Notes: generated from the sequence alone by a model not told the origin. A stretch of 64,000 nt of DNA from Neobacillus niacini (GCF_030817595.1 NZ_JAUSZN010000001.1:2984001-3048000); one strand, 5' to 3'; numbered from the stretch's first letter, positions 1-8,631 are shown. Translations and numbers: made by a program.

Positions 1-623
1 GTTTTGTTAATCCACCACTTAGCTGCATCTAACAAGTAAGCCTTTACCTCAGGGTTGTCCTGATTAAGATCAGGCAAACCGTTCACCCAGCCATTTTCGA
101 TTTCATTCTGATCTTCCAAGTTGCTAATTTCCTGCTTCTCGTGGAACCAATCTCGCTTGGATGAATCGATCACCCATGGGTGTTCTGGTGAGACATTATT
201 GGTTACAAAATCAATAACCACCTTCATATCTCGTTTATGTGCTTCTTGTACTAGTCTATTAAACGTTTTCATGGAGCCAAAATGTTCATCAGGTTTATAA
301 AAGTCGTTCACCCAATAGCCATGGTATCCACCGGCAGTATTATCAAATATCGATGTTAGTCGGATGGCAGTGAAACCCATATCTTTTAGATAATCCAACT
401 TATCCATTACTCCCTGAAAATCACCGCCATTATAAGCAAACGGATCTAGTGTATTAACTTCCTTATCATTGTTTGTATTCGCATTAAAGAAACGATCAAC
501 CATGATAGAATAAATGGTTTCATCCTGCCAGCTTCGGTCTTCTTTCTCCGTTTCTGCATGTGCCGGCAATGATGTTATAACGAAAAAAAAGATTAAAATA
601 AGTGTAATTAAGGTTTTTTTCAT
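1..623 (-). CDS. GH13 alpha-amylase family enzyme, secreted (3' end outside window)
   Basis: The reading frame opens at ATG 623 behind a GGAAGGGG ribosome binding site and runs off the left edge, giving about 207 residues. Residues 1-23 are a signal peptide: MKK, a hydrophobic core, then a likely AHA cleavage site. The mature part has the start of a GH13 barrel: IYSIMVDRFFNA, NGGDFQGVMDKLDYLKDMGF, then HGYW, and VVIDFVTNN as conserved region I (usually DxxxNH). Such enzymes hydrolyse alpha-1,4-glucans outside the cell. The catalytic Asp/Glu/Asp residues lie beyond the window, so activity and exact specificity (amylase or related glucanohydrolase) cannot be judged. Its start lies 63 nt beyond the 3' end of the same-strand asparagine synthetase gene. 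Confidence 0.88.
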   Translation of the reverse strand, partial: MKKTLITLILIFFFVITSLPAHAETEKEDRSWQDETIYSIMVDRFFNANTNNDKEVNTLDPFAYNGGDFQGVMDKLDYLKDMGFTAIRLTSIFDNTAGGYHGYWVNDFYKPDEHFGSMKTFNRLVQEAHKRDMKVVIDFVTNNVSPEHPWVIDSSKRDWFHEKQEISNLEDQNEIENGWVNGLPDLNQDNPEVKAYLLDAAKWWINK

Positions 624-685
624 GTTCAATCCCCTTCCATACACTCATTTTAATCTAATAAAGGTGTGAATCCAACTATTAATGT

Positions 686-2536
686 CTATCCATTTACTAT
701 ATTAATATTGTAATCTCTAAACCAAATATCAAGTTGAATAAAGTAAGCTAATAGCTGCGGACCTGACATTAACTGACCAAACCATGGCTCTTTGAAAGAA
801 TTACCACCAGATTCAACCAGTTGATTGAGCAAATCACGATTGAATAGTTCGTAAAGTACCGTGGACTTATCAGCTAATATCTCCCTCAATTGCTGCTGAA
901 CCGCTAAAGTATATTCTGGATTATGGGTTTTTGGATAAGGACTTTTCTTTCGATAAAGTACTTCCTCTGGAAGAATTCCTTCAAACGCTTTTCTTAAAAT
1001 CCCCTTTTCTCTGCCATGAACCATTTTTATATCCCATGGGATATTCCAGACGTATTCTACAAGACGGTGGTCTGCAAATGGGACTCTGACCTCAAGACTT
1101 GCTCCCATGCTCATTCGATCTTTTCGGTCAAGGAGTGTTGTCATAAAATGTGTCATATTAATATAGAAAAGCTCTCTCCGTTTTGCTTCCTCTGGGCTCT
1201 CACCATCCAATCTAGGCGTTTCCTGGATGGCTTGATTGTATTTTTCTATCACATAATCCTTTAAATTCAATTTTTGCTGCCAATCGGCTCTTAACAAATT
1301 ATTTCTTTCATTTACGGAACGCATCCAAGGGAAACTAGGTCTCTCTAAATCTTCCTTACGATGAAACCATGGATAGCCTCCAAAAATCTCATCCGCACAT
1401 TCTCCAGAAAGACTAACAACAAAATCCTGTTTTATTTCCTTACAAAACCAAAGTAAAGAAGAATCAATGTCAGCCATACCGGGACAATCGCGTACATGAA
1501 CCGCTTCTGTTAAGTCTTTCACTAATTGCTGCTGAGAAATGGTTTTAAAATGGTGCTTTGTATTAAACTCATTAGTTACAATGTTAATCCACTTCTCATC
1601 CGCATTTGGCTGGAATTCATTTGCTTTGAAAAATTGATCGTTTCCTTCATAGTCAATCGAATACGTATGAAGCCGGCCTTTTCCTTGGTCTTTAAATCCT
1701 TGTGCAGCAATAGCCGTAATAATACTTGAATCAAGCCCGCCTGATAGGAAGGTGGATAGCGGTACATCTGATACAAGCTGTCTTGTCACAGCGTCTGTTA
1801 CCAAATAGCGCACTTTTTCAGCCGTTTCTTCGATATTATCATTATGCAAATCGCTCTTAACATTCCAGTAGCGCCAAGTCTTTAGGCCGTTTTTTGAAAA
1901 AGTCATCGCGTGTGCCGGCCGCAGCTCCTTAATGCCTTTAAAAATCCCCGACCCAGGGGTCCTCGAAGGTCCTAAACCGAAAATTTCGGCAAGCCCTTCG
2001 TATTCCAGTTCTGTTTTCATTCCAGGGTTCGCAAGGATAGCCTTGATTTCCGAAGCAAATACTATCCCATTGTTTAATTCCGTATAAAACAATGGTTTAA
2101 CTCCCAATCGGTCACGACCAATAAACAATTGTTCTCTCTCTTGATCCCAGATTGCAAAGGCATAGATACCGTTTAAATAATTTACGCACTCTTCCGCCCA
2201 TTCTATATAGGCAGTTAACAGAACTTCTGTATCAGAATGACCTTTGAAAGAATATCCTTTAGTAAGGAGAATTTTGCGGATATCTTCGGTATTATATAGT
2301 TCACCGTTATAACAAATAGTGTACTCTTTACCTTCCTTTTGTTTTATCATTGGCTGTCTTCCGCCTTCAGGATCAACCACGATAAGGCGCTTATGACCAA
2401 ATCCTGCATGTGTTTGAACCCAGAGGTTCGTTTCATCTGGTCCTCTTTTGGCAAGAGTTTTTGTCATTTTTTCAATCGTATCTTTTTGATTTCTTAGGTC
2501 CCTAGTAAAATCAACCCATCCTGAAACTCCGCACAT
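686..2536 (-). CDS. asnB: Asparagine synthetase, glutamine-hydrolysing (AsnB/AsnO type)
   Basis: Makes asparagine from aspartate, ATP and glutamine-derived ammonia in the cytoplasm. I place the start at ATG 2536, not 13 codons upstream. It follows a GGAGGGAGGAG site and puts the catalytic cysteine at position 2 (MCGVSGW), as the N-terminal-nucleophile amidotransferase domain requires. GHKRL, CYNGELYN and the SDTEVLL segment are glutaminase motifs. STFLSGGLDSS is the ATP pyrophosphatase loop of the synthetase domain, and SLSGECADEIFGGYPWF follows. The length of 616 residues fits the AsnO (YisO) subgroup of B. subtilis, known for a sporulation role, and the YisN-like gene next door supports this. 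The paralogue assignment (AsnB, AsnO or AsnH) rests on length and synteny only. Confidence 0.93.
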   Translation of the reverse strand: MCGVSGWVDFTRDLRNQKDTIEKMTKTLAKRGPDETNLWVQTHAGFGHKRLIVVDPEGGRQPMIKQKEGKEYTICYNGELYNTEDIRKILLTKGYSFKGHSDTEVLLTAYIEWAEECVNYLNGIYAFAIWDQEREQLFIGRDRLGVKPLFYTELNNGIVFASEIKAILANPGMKTELEYEGLAEIFGLGPSRTPGSGIFKGIKELRPAHAMTFSKNGLKTWRYWNVKSDLHNDNIEETAEKVRYLVTDAVTRQLVSDVPLSTFLSGGLDSSIITAIAAQGFKDQGKGRLHTYSIDYEGNDQFFKANEFQPNADEKWINIVTNEFNTKHHFKTISQQQLVKDLTEAVHVRDCPGMADIDSSLLWFCKEIKQDFVVSLSGECADEIFGGYPWFHRKEDLERPSFPWMRSVNERNNLLRADWQQKLNLKDYVIEKYNQAIQETPRLDGESPEEAKRRELFYINMTHFMTTLLDRKDRMSMGASLEVRVPFADHRLVEYVWNIPWDIKMVHGREKGILRKAFEGILPEEVLYRKKSPYPKTHNPEYTLAVQQQLREILADKSTVLYELFNRDLLNQLVESGGNSFKEPWFGQLMSGPQLLAYFIQLDIWFRDYNINIVNG

Positions 2537-2700
2537 AAAACTCTCCTCCCTCCAGTAACTGAGACTGGATATCATTACATGCTGTTATTCTATTCAGCCC
2601 AATTTATTTGGTAAATTGTCCAAATTAAAGATAAACAAGTTATAAAATCTCACAAAGATGTCTACAAAGAAAAAGAAAGCATTAGGCACGGAGGTTAAAC

Positions 2701-3264
2701 ATGAATCGACAACAAAGAATTAAACTATTAGATTTTCAACTGAGGGCCTATAATGAAGGAGCAGTTGAACAAATCAGTGATCAATGGATCTTTTTTGATG
2801 AAGAAACCGAAGAAGCAGCGATGCTGGATGACTATCTTCAGCAAGAGATTGAAATATTTCGTGCGAATCGTTGGAGGAAAGGGATCTTAATTGAATCTGG
2901 AAAGATCCGAAGCGGAAATGAATTTATTATGCTTCGTGACCATGACAAGGTTAGAATCCGAAAGCATATAATTTACTCATTGGAAAGACTTTTAGAGGGA
3001 ATGAATGATGACGCCTTTTTTCAATTTGTCACGACATTAAATTCTTTAGATTTTTCTATATACGATTGTATCTATTGTTATAATCATTTATCTTTCTTAT
3101 CCGATGATAAACAAAGAGATGGGGTAAACTTTATTGTCTTCGATAACCAGGAGCAAATTTGTAATGTTCAGCACCATTTTTGTTATTTCGAAAAGGTAAA
3201 TGACCGCTTTGAATTTACCTTAAATACGGGTAAACGATTGGTTATTGAAAAGATGATATCTTAA
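2701..3264 (+). CDS. YisN-like protein of unknown function
   Basis: A 187-residue soluble protein starting at ATG 2701 after GGAGG (spacing 7). It has no signal peptide or membrane segment. It is charged and rich in aromatic residues, and has a cysteine-containing stretch around residues 121-125 (YDCIYCYNH). Its position next to asparagine synthetase matches YisN of B. subtilis, and I believe it belongs to the DUF2777 family, but that is recalled rather than verified. It is divergent from asnB and converges on the MoeB-like gene, with a hairpin terminator between the two. Function is unknown. Confidence 0.8.
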   Translation: MNRQQRIKLLDFQLRAYNEGAVEQISDQWIFFDEETEEAAMLDDYLQQEIEIFRANRWRKGILIESGKIRSGNEFIMLRDHDKVRIRKHIIYSLERLLEGMNDDAFFQFVTTLNSLDFSIYDCIYCYNHLSFLSDDKQRDGVNFIVFDNQEQICNVQHHFCYFEKVNDRFEFTLNTGKRLVIEKMIS

Positions 3265-3271
3265 GATTGAA

Positions 3272-3316
3272 AGGTGTGTATTTCGAATATAAGAAAAAAC
3301 ACACCTCTTTCTTTTT
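3272..3316. terminator. Terminator between yisN-like and moeB-like genes
   Basis: Stem AGGTGTGT (3272-3279) pairs with ACACACCT (3299-3306) around a 19-nt loop and is followed on the plus strand by CTTTCTTTTT. It lies between two convergent genes. Confidence 0.7.
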
Positions 3317-4343
3317 AGTTTCCTATATATTTTGAGTAAAGGGATTTTGCTTTTACGATGTCATTTGTGCCATGGACCAGTACCCGACCATCCTTGAATA
3401 CGACGATGGAGGTTCCATCATCTGGAGAAAAACGAAGTAAAAATTGGTTTCCGGTAACTTGTCCATTTTGTTTTAGTTGCTCACCAAGCTTATGTAAGTC
3501 ACGTTCTCGCTTTTCTCTAAAGTATATTTGCACGGTCTCTCTTCCACATAGAGAACTGTAGGTTTCCTGAACGGAAGACAAGCGATCGAGAAAGTCAAAC
3601 TGACGGTTTACACATGTAGGACAATGTGGGTTTTTCCCCTCACTTGTATCCATTGAAAAAAAGGAAGTATCCCAAATGTCTATTTGCTCAAGGTTGGTAT
3701 TCGTCGTTGCCCCTACCAGTAATTTAATTGCTTCCATTGCTTGAAAGGACCCAATAATATCTGTAATTGGTGACAGAACACCAATCGTGTCACAAGTTTC
3801 ACCCCTGCCAGCTGGTACTTGTGGAAATAGACAGCGATAGCACGGGGTTATTCCAGGTTTAATGACCGCAAACATTCCTCTAGAGCTGACTGCCGCTCCA
3901 TGAACCCAGGGAATTCCATACTTAACGGCTACATCATTGATTAAGTAGCGAGTCATAAAATTATCAGTACCATCAATGATAACATCAACCCCTGCTAATA
4001 ATTCCTCCGCATTATCAAGATTTAAATCTGAAATAACGGCATCAATTGTTACCGTAGAATTGATTGAGTTCAGTCTCTTTTGTGCAGCAACTGCCTTTGG
4101 AAGATTTTCACTTACATCTTCCTCATTAAAAAGTGATTGTCGTTGCAGATTGGAAAGGTCAACTACATCTCTATCAATTAATCTTATGTATCCCACACCA
4201 GATCGGACCAAATGATTGCCACATACGGTCCCCAATGCTCCCACACCAACAATAGCTACTTTCCCTTGCAGCAATTTAAACTGTCCCTCTTCCCCTATTC
4301 CTGAAAAAAGAATCTGCCTTGAGTATCTCCCTAAATCAGTCAT
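3315..4343 (-). CDS. MoeB/ThiF-like adenylyltransferase (E1-like, sulfur-carrier activating)
   Basis: A 342-residue E1-like enzyme that should adenylate the C-terminal Gly-Gly of a MoaD- or ThiS-type carrier. The Rossmann nucleotide loop VGVGALG is at residues 32-38, and DRDVVDLSNLQRQ at 58-70. DGTDNFMTRYLIND is at 124-137. Zinc cysteine pairs are at C168/C171 (CYRC) and C241/C244 (CPTC). C184 in GETCDTIGVLSP is the conserved cysteine of this family. About 90 C-terminal residues extend beyond the core, as in Bacillus MoeB/ThiF. A MoaD homologue (6726-6998) and a pterin enzyme (4564-6393) lie close by, so MoeB is likelier than ThiF; sequence alone does not separate them. Confidence 0.85.
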   Translation of the reverse strand: MTDLGRYSRQILFSGIGEEGQFKLLQGKVAIVGVGALGTVCGNHLVRSGVGYIRLIDRDVVDLSNLQRQSLFNEEDVSENLPKAVAAQKRLNSINSTVTIDAVISDLNLDNAEELLAGVDVIIDGTDNFMTRYLINDVAVKYGIPWVHGAAVSSRGMFAVIKPGITPCYRCLFPQVPAGRGETCDTIGVLSPITDIIGSFQAMEAIKLLVGATTNTNLEQIDIWDTSFFSMDTSEGKNPHCPTCVNRQFDFLDRLSSVQETYSSLCGRETVQIYFREKRERDLHKLGEQLKQNGQVTGNQFLLRFSPDDGTSIVVFKDGRVLVHGTNDIVKAKSLYSKYIGN

Positions 4344-4563
4344 GTATAATCCTCTTTTCTAGATTAGTAGTACATTTTAACGAGCCCCATAATCTACGTT
4401 AATTTTAATTGAATTTCGGAAAATTTTAAATATTAAATATACAAAATTAATTGTATAATAGAAATGGGTTTATTTATTAATTTTGAGAGGAATATCCTAT
4501 TATTATTTTTTAATATAAATGGGAGATTAGCTTCAATTTATTAATGAAAGAGAGGGAAAGCAA

Positions 4564-6393
4564 TTGAATTTAGGTGGTTTTTTAAACAAAGAAGTTGTAG
4601 TTGATTTAACAGCAGGTACAATTAATTACAGACCTATTAACGAAGAGGATGCAAAAAAGTACATCGGCGGCCGTGGTCTAGGCGTTAAATATGTACTCGA
4701 TAATGGACCTGAAGTAGAGCCGCTATCTCCTGAAAACATGCTTTGTATTATGACTGGTCCTGTAACCGGATCACGTTCATCCATGAGTGGACGTCTTTGT
4801 GTTGTAACTAAGTCTCCGTTAACAGGAACTGTTACAGATTCTCATATGGGAGGATGGACCGCAGCACGCTTAAAGTGGGCGGGGGTTGATAATATCATCC
4901 TTACAGGTAAAAGTGACAAGCCTGTTTACCTTTATATTGAAGATGGTAAAGCGGAACTGCGTGATGCATCTGACTTATGGGGCAAAGGAACAAGAGAAAC
5001 CGTTAAAACAATGCAAGCAAGGTATGGCGAACAAGACCTTAGTGTGATGACGATTGGTCAGGCTGGTGAAAACACGGTTAAGTTTGCGTCCTTTATTAAC
5101 GAGCATGACCGTGCAGCTGGACGCGGCGGAACAGCTGCTGTTGCAGGCTATAAAAAATTGAAAGCGGTTGTAATTAAAGCATCTCAAAAAGGAAACATGC
5201 CGCAGCCTAAGTTAGAAACTGAGTACAAAGAGGCGAACAAAAAGGCAGTAAAGGCTATTCTTGACGGCGGATTAACAGCACCAAATAAAGGTGGTCTTTC
5301 CGTTTACGGTACAAACGTATTAACCAACATTATCAATGAGGTTGGAGCCCTTCCAACAAAGAACTCCCAGTTCACTCATTGGGATGAGGCTGAAAAGCAC
5401 AGTGGTGAATATGTCAATGAGCATTTACTTGTTAAAAATAATACCTGTCACGCCTGCCCTGTAGGCTGCAAAATCGAAGTTGAAGTGAAGGATGGAAAAT
5501 ATAAAACTAGAGTTGAAAGTATAGAGTTTGAATCTGCTTGGTCACTTGGATCTAACTGTTTATTAAGCGATGCTGAGGCCATATCTTATCTGATTGACCG
5601 CTGTAATGAGTACGGTCTTGATACCATTGAACTAGGTCATTGCTTCTCCGTAACAATGGAAGCCTATGAAAAAGGCTTGATTACGGAAGAGCTTATCTGG
5701 GGCGATGCAGATTCTATGATTGATTTAACTAAGAAAATTGCATTCCGTGAAGGCTTTGGGGGCATCCTCGCTGAAGGTCCTGCAAAAGCAACAGCTTTAT
5801 GGGGAGCACCAGAACTTTCTATGTCTGTAAAGGGACAATCCATTCCTGCATATGACCCACGTGGCATACAAGGTATTGGTCTCGGTTATGCAACTAGTAA
5901 CCGCGGAGCCTGCCATTTACGCGGCTATACTGTAGCCAGTGAAATTGCGGGTATTCCTGAGCCAACAGATCGCCTTAAGCCAGAAGGAAAAGGTGAGTTA
6001 TTAAAAGTATTCCAAGATATGCTTGCATTCTCTGATTCTATGAATATATGCAAGTTTTCATCCTTCTCTGAAAACGCCGAGCATTATGCAGAGCAATATA
6101 GTGCGATGACGGGAATTCCGATGACAGCAGATGATGTAATGAAGGCTGGAGAAAGAATCTATAATCTTGAGCGTTATTACAATAACCTCGCTGGTTTCGA
6201 TAAAGAAGAAGATGACTATCTGCCAAAAAGATTCACTGAAGAACCTGCTTCCGGTAATAGTGCAGGTGAGGTCAGCCGTATGGATATCATGTTAAAAGAG
6301 TACTACCAAGTCCGCGGTTGGCAGGCTGGAAAAGTTACCGAAGAAAAGCTTCGTGAGCTAGAAATTATTGATCCAGAAAATCAATTAGTGTAA
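4564..6393 (+). CDS. Aldehyde:ferredoxin oxidoreductase (AOR) family tungsten/molybdenum enzyme
   Basis: A 609-residue AOR-family protein, a bis-pyranopterin Mo/W and [4Fe-4S] enzyme that classically oxidises aldehydes to acids with ferredoxin. The start is TTG 4564 after AGAGGG; no ATG lies nearby in frame. The N-terminal AOR domain shows YIGGRGLGVKY and MTGPVTGSRSSMSGR. The cluster ligands are C295, C298 and C302 (CHACPVGC) plus C496 (DSMNICKF), the same spacing pattern as archaeal AOR. GRGGTAAV (near residue 184) is a pterin-binding loop. There is no signal peptide, so the enzyme is cytoplasmic. No ferredoxin or electron-transfer subunit is encoded next to it. The physiological substrate in Bacillaceae is not evident. 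It is divergent from the MoeB-like gene and converges on moaD. Confidence 0.92.
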   Translation: MNLGGFLNKEVVVDLTAGTINYRPINEEDAKKYIGGRGLGVKYVLDNGPEVEPLSPENMLCIMTGPVTGSRSSMSGRLCVVTKSPLTGTVTDSHMGGWTAARLKWAGVDNIILTGKSDKPVYLYIEDGKAELRDASDLWGKGTRETVKTMQARYGEQDLSVMTIGQAGENTVKFASFINEHDRAAGRGGTAAVAGYKKLKAVVIKASQKGNMPQPKLETEYKEANKKAVKAILDGGLTAPNKGGLSVYGTNVLTNIINEVGALPTKNSQFTHWDEAEKHSGEYVNEHLLVKNNTCHACPVGCKIEVEVKDGKYKTRVESIEFESAWSLGSNCLLSDAEAISYLIDRCNEYGLDTIELGHCFSVTMEAYEKGLITEELIWGDADSMIDLTKKIAFREGFGGILAEGPAKATALWGAPELSMSVKGQSIPAYDPRGIQGIGLGYATSNRGACHLRGYTVASEIAGIPEPTDRLKPEGKGELLKVFQDMLAFSDSMNICKFSSFSENAEHYAEQYSAMTGIPMTADDVMKAGERIYNLERYYNNLAGFDKEEDDYLPKRFTEEPASGNSAGEVSRMDIMLKEYYQVRGWQAGKVTEEKLRELEIIDPENQLV

Positions 6394-6403
6394 TGAATTT
6401 CCG

Positions 6404-6437
6404 AAGGCTTCTGCATGTTTTGCAGAAGCCTTTTGTT
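6404..6437. terminator. Bidirectional terminator after AOR gene
   Basis: Stem AAGGCTTCTGCA (6404-6415) pairs with TGCAGAAGCCTT (6421-6432), followed by TTGTTT. It separates the convergent AOR gene and the small gene ending at 6449. Confidence 0.85.
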
Positions 6438-6448
6438 TCGAAAATTAA

Positions 6449-6724
6449 CTATCCGCCAATCCTTCTTGTTTTCACCCGGTAATTTTTGATTAGTTGTTGA
6501 AGCGTCAAATCATCTGAGGCATAAAATCTGATATAGACACGATTCACTTTAAAAGTAGACGTGATTGAAAGCTCCTCTTCCCCTACTATTTCTCCATACC
6601 AGTCGTCGTCAGATTTAAATATGTAAGGAAACTGATATGTAATTTGTTTACCGCCTAATTCTTCAAAATACATTCCTAAGTGCTTCAGATTTATTCCACG
6701 AAACTCTAATTCCTGTTGCAGCAT
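6449..6724 (-). CDS. Small protein with C-terminal Gly-Gly, linked to moaD
   Basis: About 91 residues, no family recognised. The ATG at 6724 follows AGGTGG and comes one base after the moaD stop codon (a GTG three codons earlier would overlap it), so translation is probably coupled. The protein is cytoplasmic, acidic in the middle, and predicted from its residue pattern to be rich in beta strands (KQITYQFPYIF, ITSTFKVNRVYIRFYA). It has no cysteine. It ends in RRIGG, so like MoaD it exposes a terminal di-glycine. It could be a cofactor-assembly accessory protein or a second carrier. The sequence shows the linkage and the tail; the function is inference. Confidence 0.75.
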   Translation of the reverse strand: MLQQELEFRGINLKHLGMYFEELGGKQITYQFPYIFKSDDDWYGEIVGEEELSITSTFKVNRVYIRFYASDDLTLQQLIKNYRVKTRRIGG

Positions 6725-6725
6725 T

Positions 6726-6998
6726 TTAGCCACCTGCTACAGGAGGAAATAGTGCAAATTGGTCAGTTTCTTTGACCGTGGTCTCAAGACCATCCAAATG
6801 AATAATATTTCTTCCGTTAATAAAGACATGAACAAATGGAAGCAGCTCTTTTTCAGGAGTAAATATTTCATCCTTCAAATCTGGAAACATTTCAACCATT
6901 CTTTCAAGTACATCAATAACCCGTCGACCTTCCGGCTTAACCTCAACCCCGACTCCGCCACAAATTTGCCGGAGATTAGCAAATACTCTTACTAACAT
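6726..6998 (-). CDS. moaD: MoaD-like sulfur-carrier protein
   Basis: A 90-residue ubiquitin-fold protein ending in PPVAGG, the tail that E1-like enzymes adenylate and thiolate for molybdopterin dithiolene formation. ATG 6998 follows GAGGAG with 8-nt spacing; a GTG three codons earlier is less well placed. The pattern LVRVFANLRQ at the N-terminus and VFINGRNI followed by TVKETDQFALFPPVAGG is typical of MoaD. MoeB-like and AOR genes lie within 4 kb, suggesting a dedicated carrier for the AOR pterin cofactor. Whether another MoaD exists elsewhere in the genome cannot be seen here. Confidence 0.88.
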   Translation of the reverse strand: MLVRVFANLRQICGGVGVEVKPEGRRVIDVLERMVEMFPDLKDEIFTPEKELLPFVHVFINGRNIIHLDGLETTVKETDQFALFPPVAGG

Positions 6999-7066
6999 CT
7001 CAAACACTCCTCTCCCCTTAATTAAATAGTAAAACTATTTGGAACTCCTGTCATCTATTTTTGAGC

Positions 7067-7098
7067 TAAAAAAAGCTGCCGATAATCTCGGGCAGCTC
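7067..7098 (-). terminator. Terminator of yisL
   Basis: On the minus strand AGCTGCC (7097-7091) pairs with GGCAGCT (7080-7074), followed by a run of T. It lies downstream of yisL and upstream of moaD. Confidence 0.8.
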
Positions 7099-7114
7099 TT
7101 ACTGACATTCTATA

Positions 7115-7474
7115 TTATACGTGAAAAATCGACATTGGCAGTTTATCAAAACCTAAATACAATACAAGTAAGAAGGCGATAACAAATTGTATCCATAAAA
7201 CAGAAGTCTTTCTATTTTGTGCTACCTTGCTAAGGATCATTTCAAATAAACCAATTATCCATATCCCTACTACCGCTTTTAGTATATACAACAAATCAAT
7301 ATTGGAAAGCATGAACAATAGTCCAACACCTGTTGCAATAATTAGCAAGTAAAGCACACGTAAAATCATTCGAACAATTTTAGCGCCCTTTTCTTTTCCG
7401 TTTTTCAGTAAAAATATAGCGACAATAAATAATATGAGGGCTAAAACCCAAGCTGTAACGTGACCATGAATCAT
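7115..7474 (-). CDS. yisL: YisL family membrane protein (DUF1516/UPF0344)
   Basis: A 119-residue integral membrane protein with four hydrophobic segments, roughly residues 4-24, 36-55, 61-81 and 92-112, separated by short basic loops. ATG 7474 follows AGGAGG. Length, the MIHGHVTAW start and position match B. subtilis YisL, whose function is unknown. It is a single-gene unit with its own terminator. Confidence 0.88.
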   Translation of the reverse strand: MIHGHVTAWVLALILFIVAIFLLKNGKEKGAKIVRMILRVLYLLIIATGVGLLFMLSNIDLLYILKAVVGIWIIGLFEMILSKVAQNRKTSVLWIQFVIAFLLVLYLGFDKLPMSIFHV

Positions 7475-7558
7475 TTAATTTTCCTCCTATGTATGCATTG
7501 CTTATAGCAACACTATCATACCATAGGCGCTCCGAAAATCCTAAAAAAAAGCGGGATA

Positions 7559-8164
7559 CTAATAATATGAACCTTCAAGAGGATTTACGGTAAAAATATC
7601 TCTTAGCACAATCTTATCCCCTGTGATTCCTTGTACCTCTGTGATTTTCGTAATTTTCCTTTTCCCGCCATTTGTACGTGAGAGGTGGACAATGATATCA
7701 ATTGTTCCAGCAATTTTTTCCCTAATTGCTTTGATAGGGAAATTTATCCCTTCAAGATAAGCAATGATTTCCAAACGGTCAATCATATTACTTGGACTGC
7801 TGGAATGTCCTGTCGCAAGGAAACCATTTAGTTCTTTATTTCCTTTTCGAAATATTTCTCGTACATCATCACCACGAACATCTCCAATAAGATTCCTTTC
7901 CTCTTTTGGAATAAAAGTGGAAAGGGCCTTGACAAGGGTTGTTTTGCCTGCTCCTGTTCCTCCGCTTACTACAATATTTAACCTAGCTTTGACACATGTA
8001 CAGAGGAATAGCGCCATTTCTTTTGACATGGTCCCGTTATGAATTAAATCCTGCAGCTCAAGAGGTTTCCATGTATTCTTTCTAATAGCCATCCTAGCTG
8101 ACTTGTACAACTTGTGATTTACACCTGGTAGTTCATTATTTTGCTGGATTTGTAACAGCCCCAT
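7559..8164 (-). pseudogene. Decayed CpaF/TadA-type secretion ATPase remnant
   Basis: A 201-residue frame matching the C-terminal ATPase half of CpaF (VirB11-like traffic ATPase of tad/type II systems). Recognisable parts are MAIRKNTWKPLELQDLI, the Walker A loop SGGTGAGKTT at about residues 67-76, then GDVRGDDVREI, ATGHSSSPSNMIDRLE, and the C-terminal KITKITEVQGI. Normal CpaF has about 240 more N-terminal residues. It also has about 50 residues between IPxxER and the GEVRG box, holding the Asp box; here IPKEER runs directly into NLIGDVRG. The Walker B glutamate is Asp. With both ends of the enzyme damaged and no tad genes nearby, I call it non-functional, although the remaining frame is open. 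It lies downstream of a c-di-GMP-I riboswitch. Confidence 0.8.
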
Positions 8165-8261
8165 ACTTTACACCCACCTTGTTTTTGTTTTTTCGAAAAC
8201 CAATTTGCTCACAAAACATAAAGAAGATATGAACGGTTAGGCAGGAGTCGATGAAACGAAA

Positions 8262-8296
8262 GTAAAAATAACCCCGCCTTTACCGAAAGGGGGGTT
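8262..8296 (-). terminator. Riboswitch-associated intrinsic terminator
   Basis: On the minus strand AACCCCCCTTT (8296-8286) pairs with AAAGGCGGGGTT (8281-8270), with one mismatch, and is followed by ATTTTTACTTT. It lies between the c-di-GMP aptamer and the cpaF remnant, so it is the likely expression platform. Confidence 0.8.
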
Positions 8297-8359
8297 AACA
8301 AATGAAGTACAACAATGTACATAGAAAGACCTATGTTTACAATGCTGTTATCTACGAAA

Positions 8360-8465
8360 AACACCCTGTTCTTTCGGTAACTGGCTGGCGTAGTGCAAAA
8401 GCACCTTAGCCCCTTTAGCTTTGCGTCACTGATTTTCATCAGTTTTGCCTTTATCGAGAATCAGT
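8360..8465 (-). promoter_or_regulatory. Cyclic di-GMP-I riboswitch (GEMM)
   Basis: Read on the minus strand, the stretch has the class-I c-di-GMP aptamer signature in order. First is GGCAAA (8449-8444). Then comes a perfect hairpin, ACTGAT-GAAA-ATCAGT (8443-8428), carrying the GNRA loop. Next are GACGCAAAGC, GGGGCTAAGG, a variable hairpin, and GCCAGCCAGTTACCG (8389-8375), the conserved 3' strand with the tetraloop receptor side. A terminator hairpin follows about 80 nt downstream, then the cpaF remnant. In this family ligand binding alters termination of the downstream transcript. Direction of control (on or off) cannot be read safely from sequence. Confidence 0.93.
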
Positions 8466-8631
8466 GTTTTTACTTTTCCGACTGATCTCTTAAATCTATC
8501 ATAAGTCCTTTTGCCTTATCTTACATCCTACTATTATATCATTTTTTAAAAACGAATAGGTAATTTTGCCTAATTCTATAATTTTCCCAACCACCTAAGA
8601 TTAGCCTTAACTTTATTTGGGCGATTGAATC

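Noticed and set aside
8209..8439. 76-codon open frame on the minus strand
   Set aside because: It runs through the c-di-GMP aptamer and its terminator; the conservation there is RNA structure, not protein.
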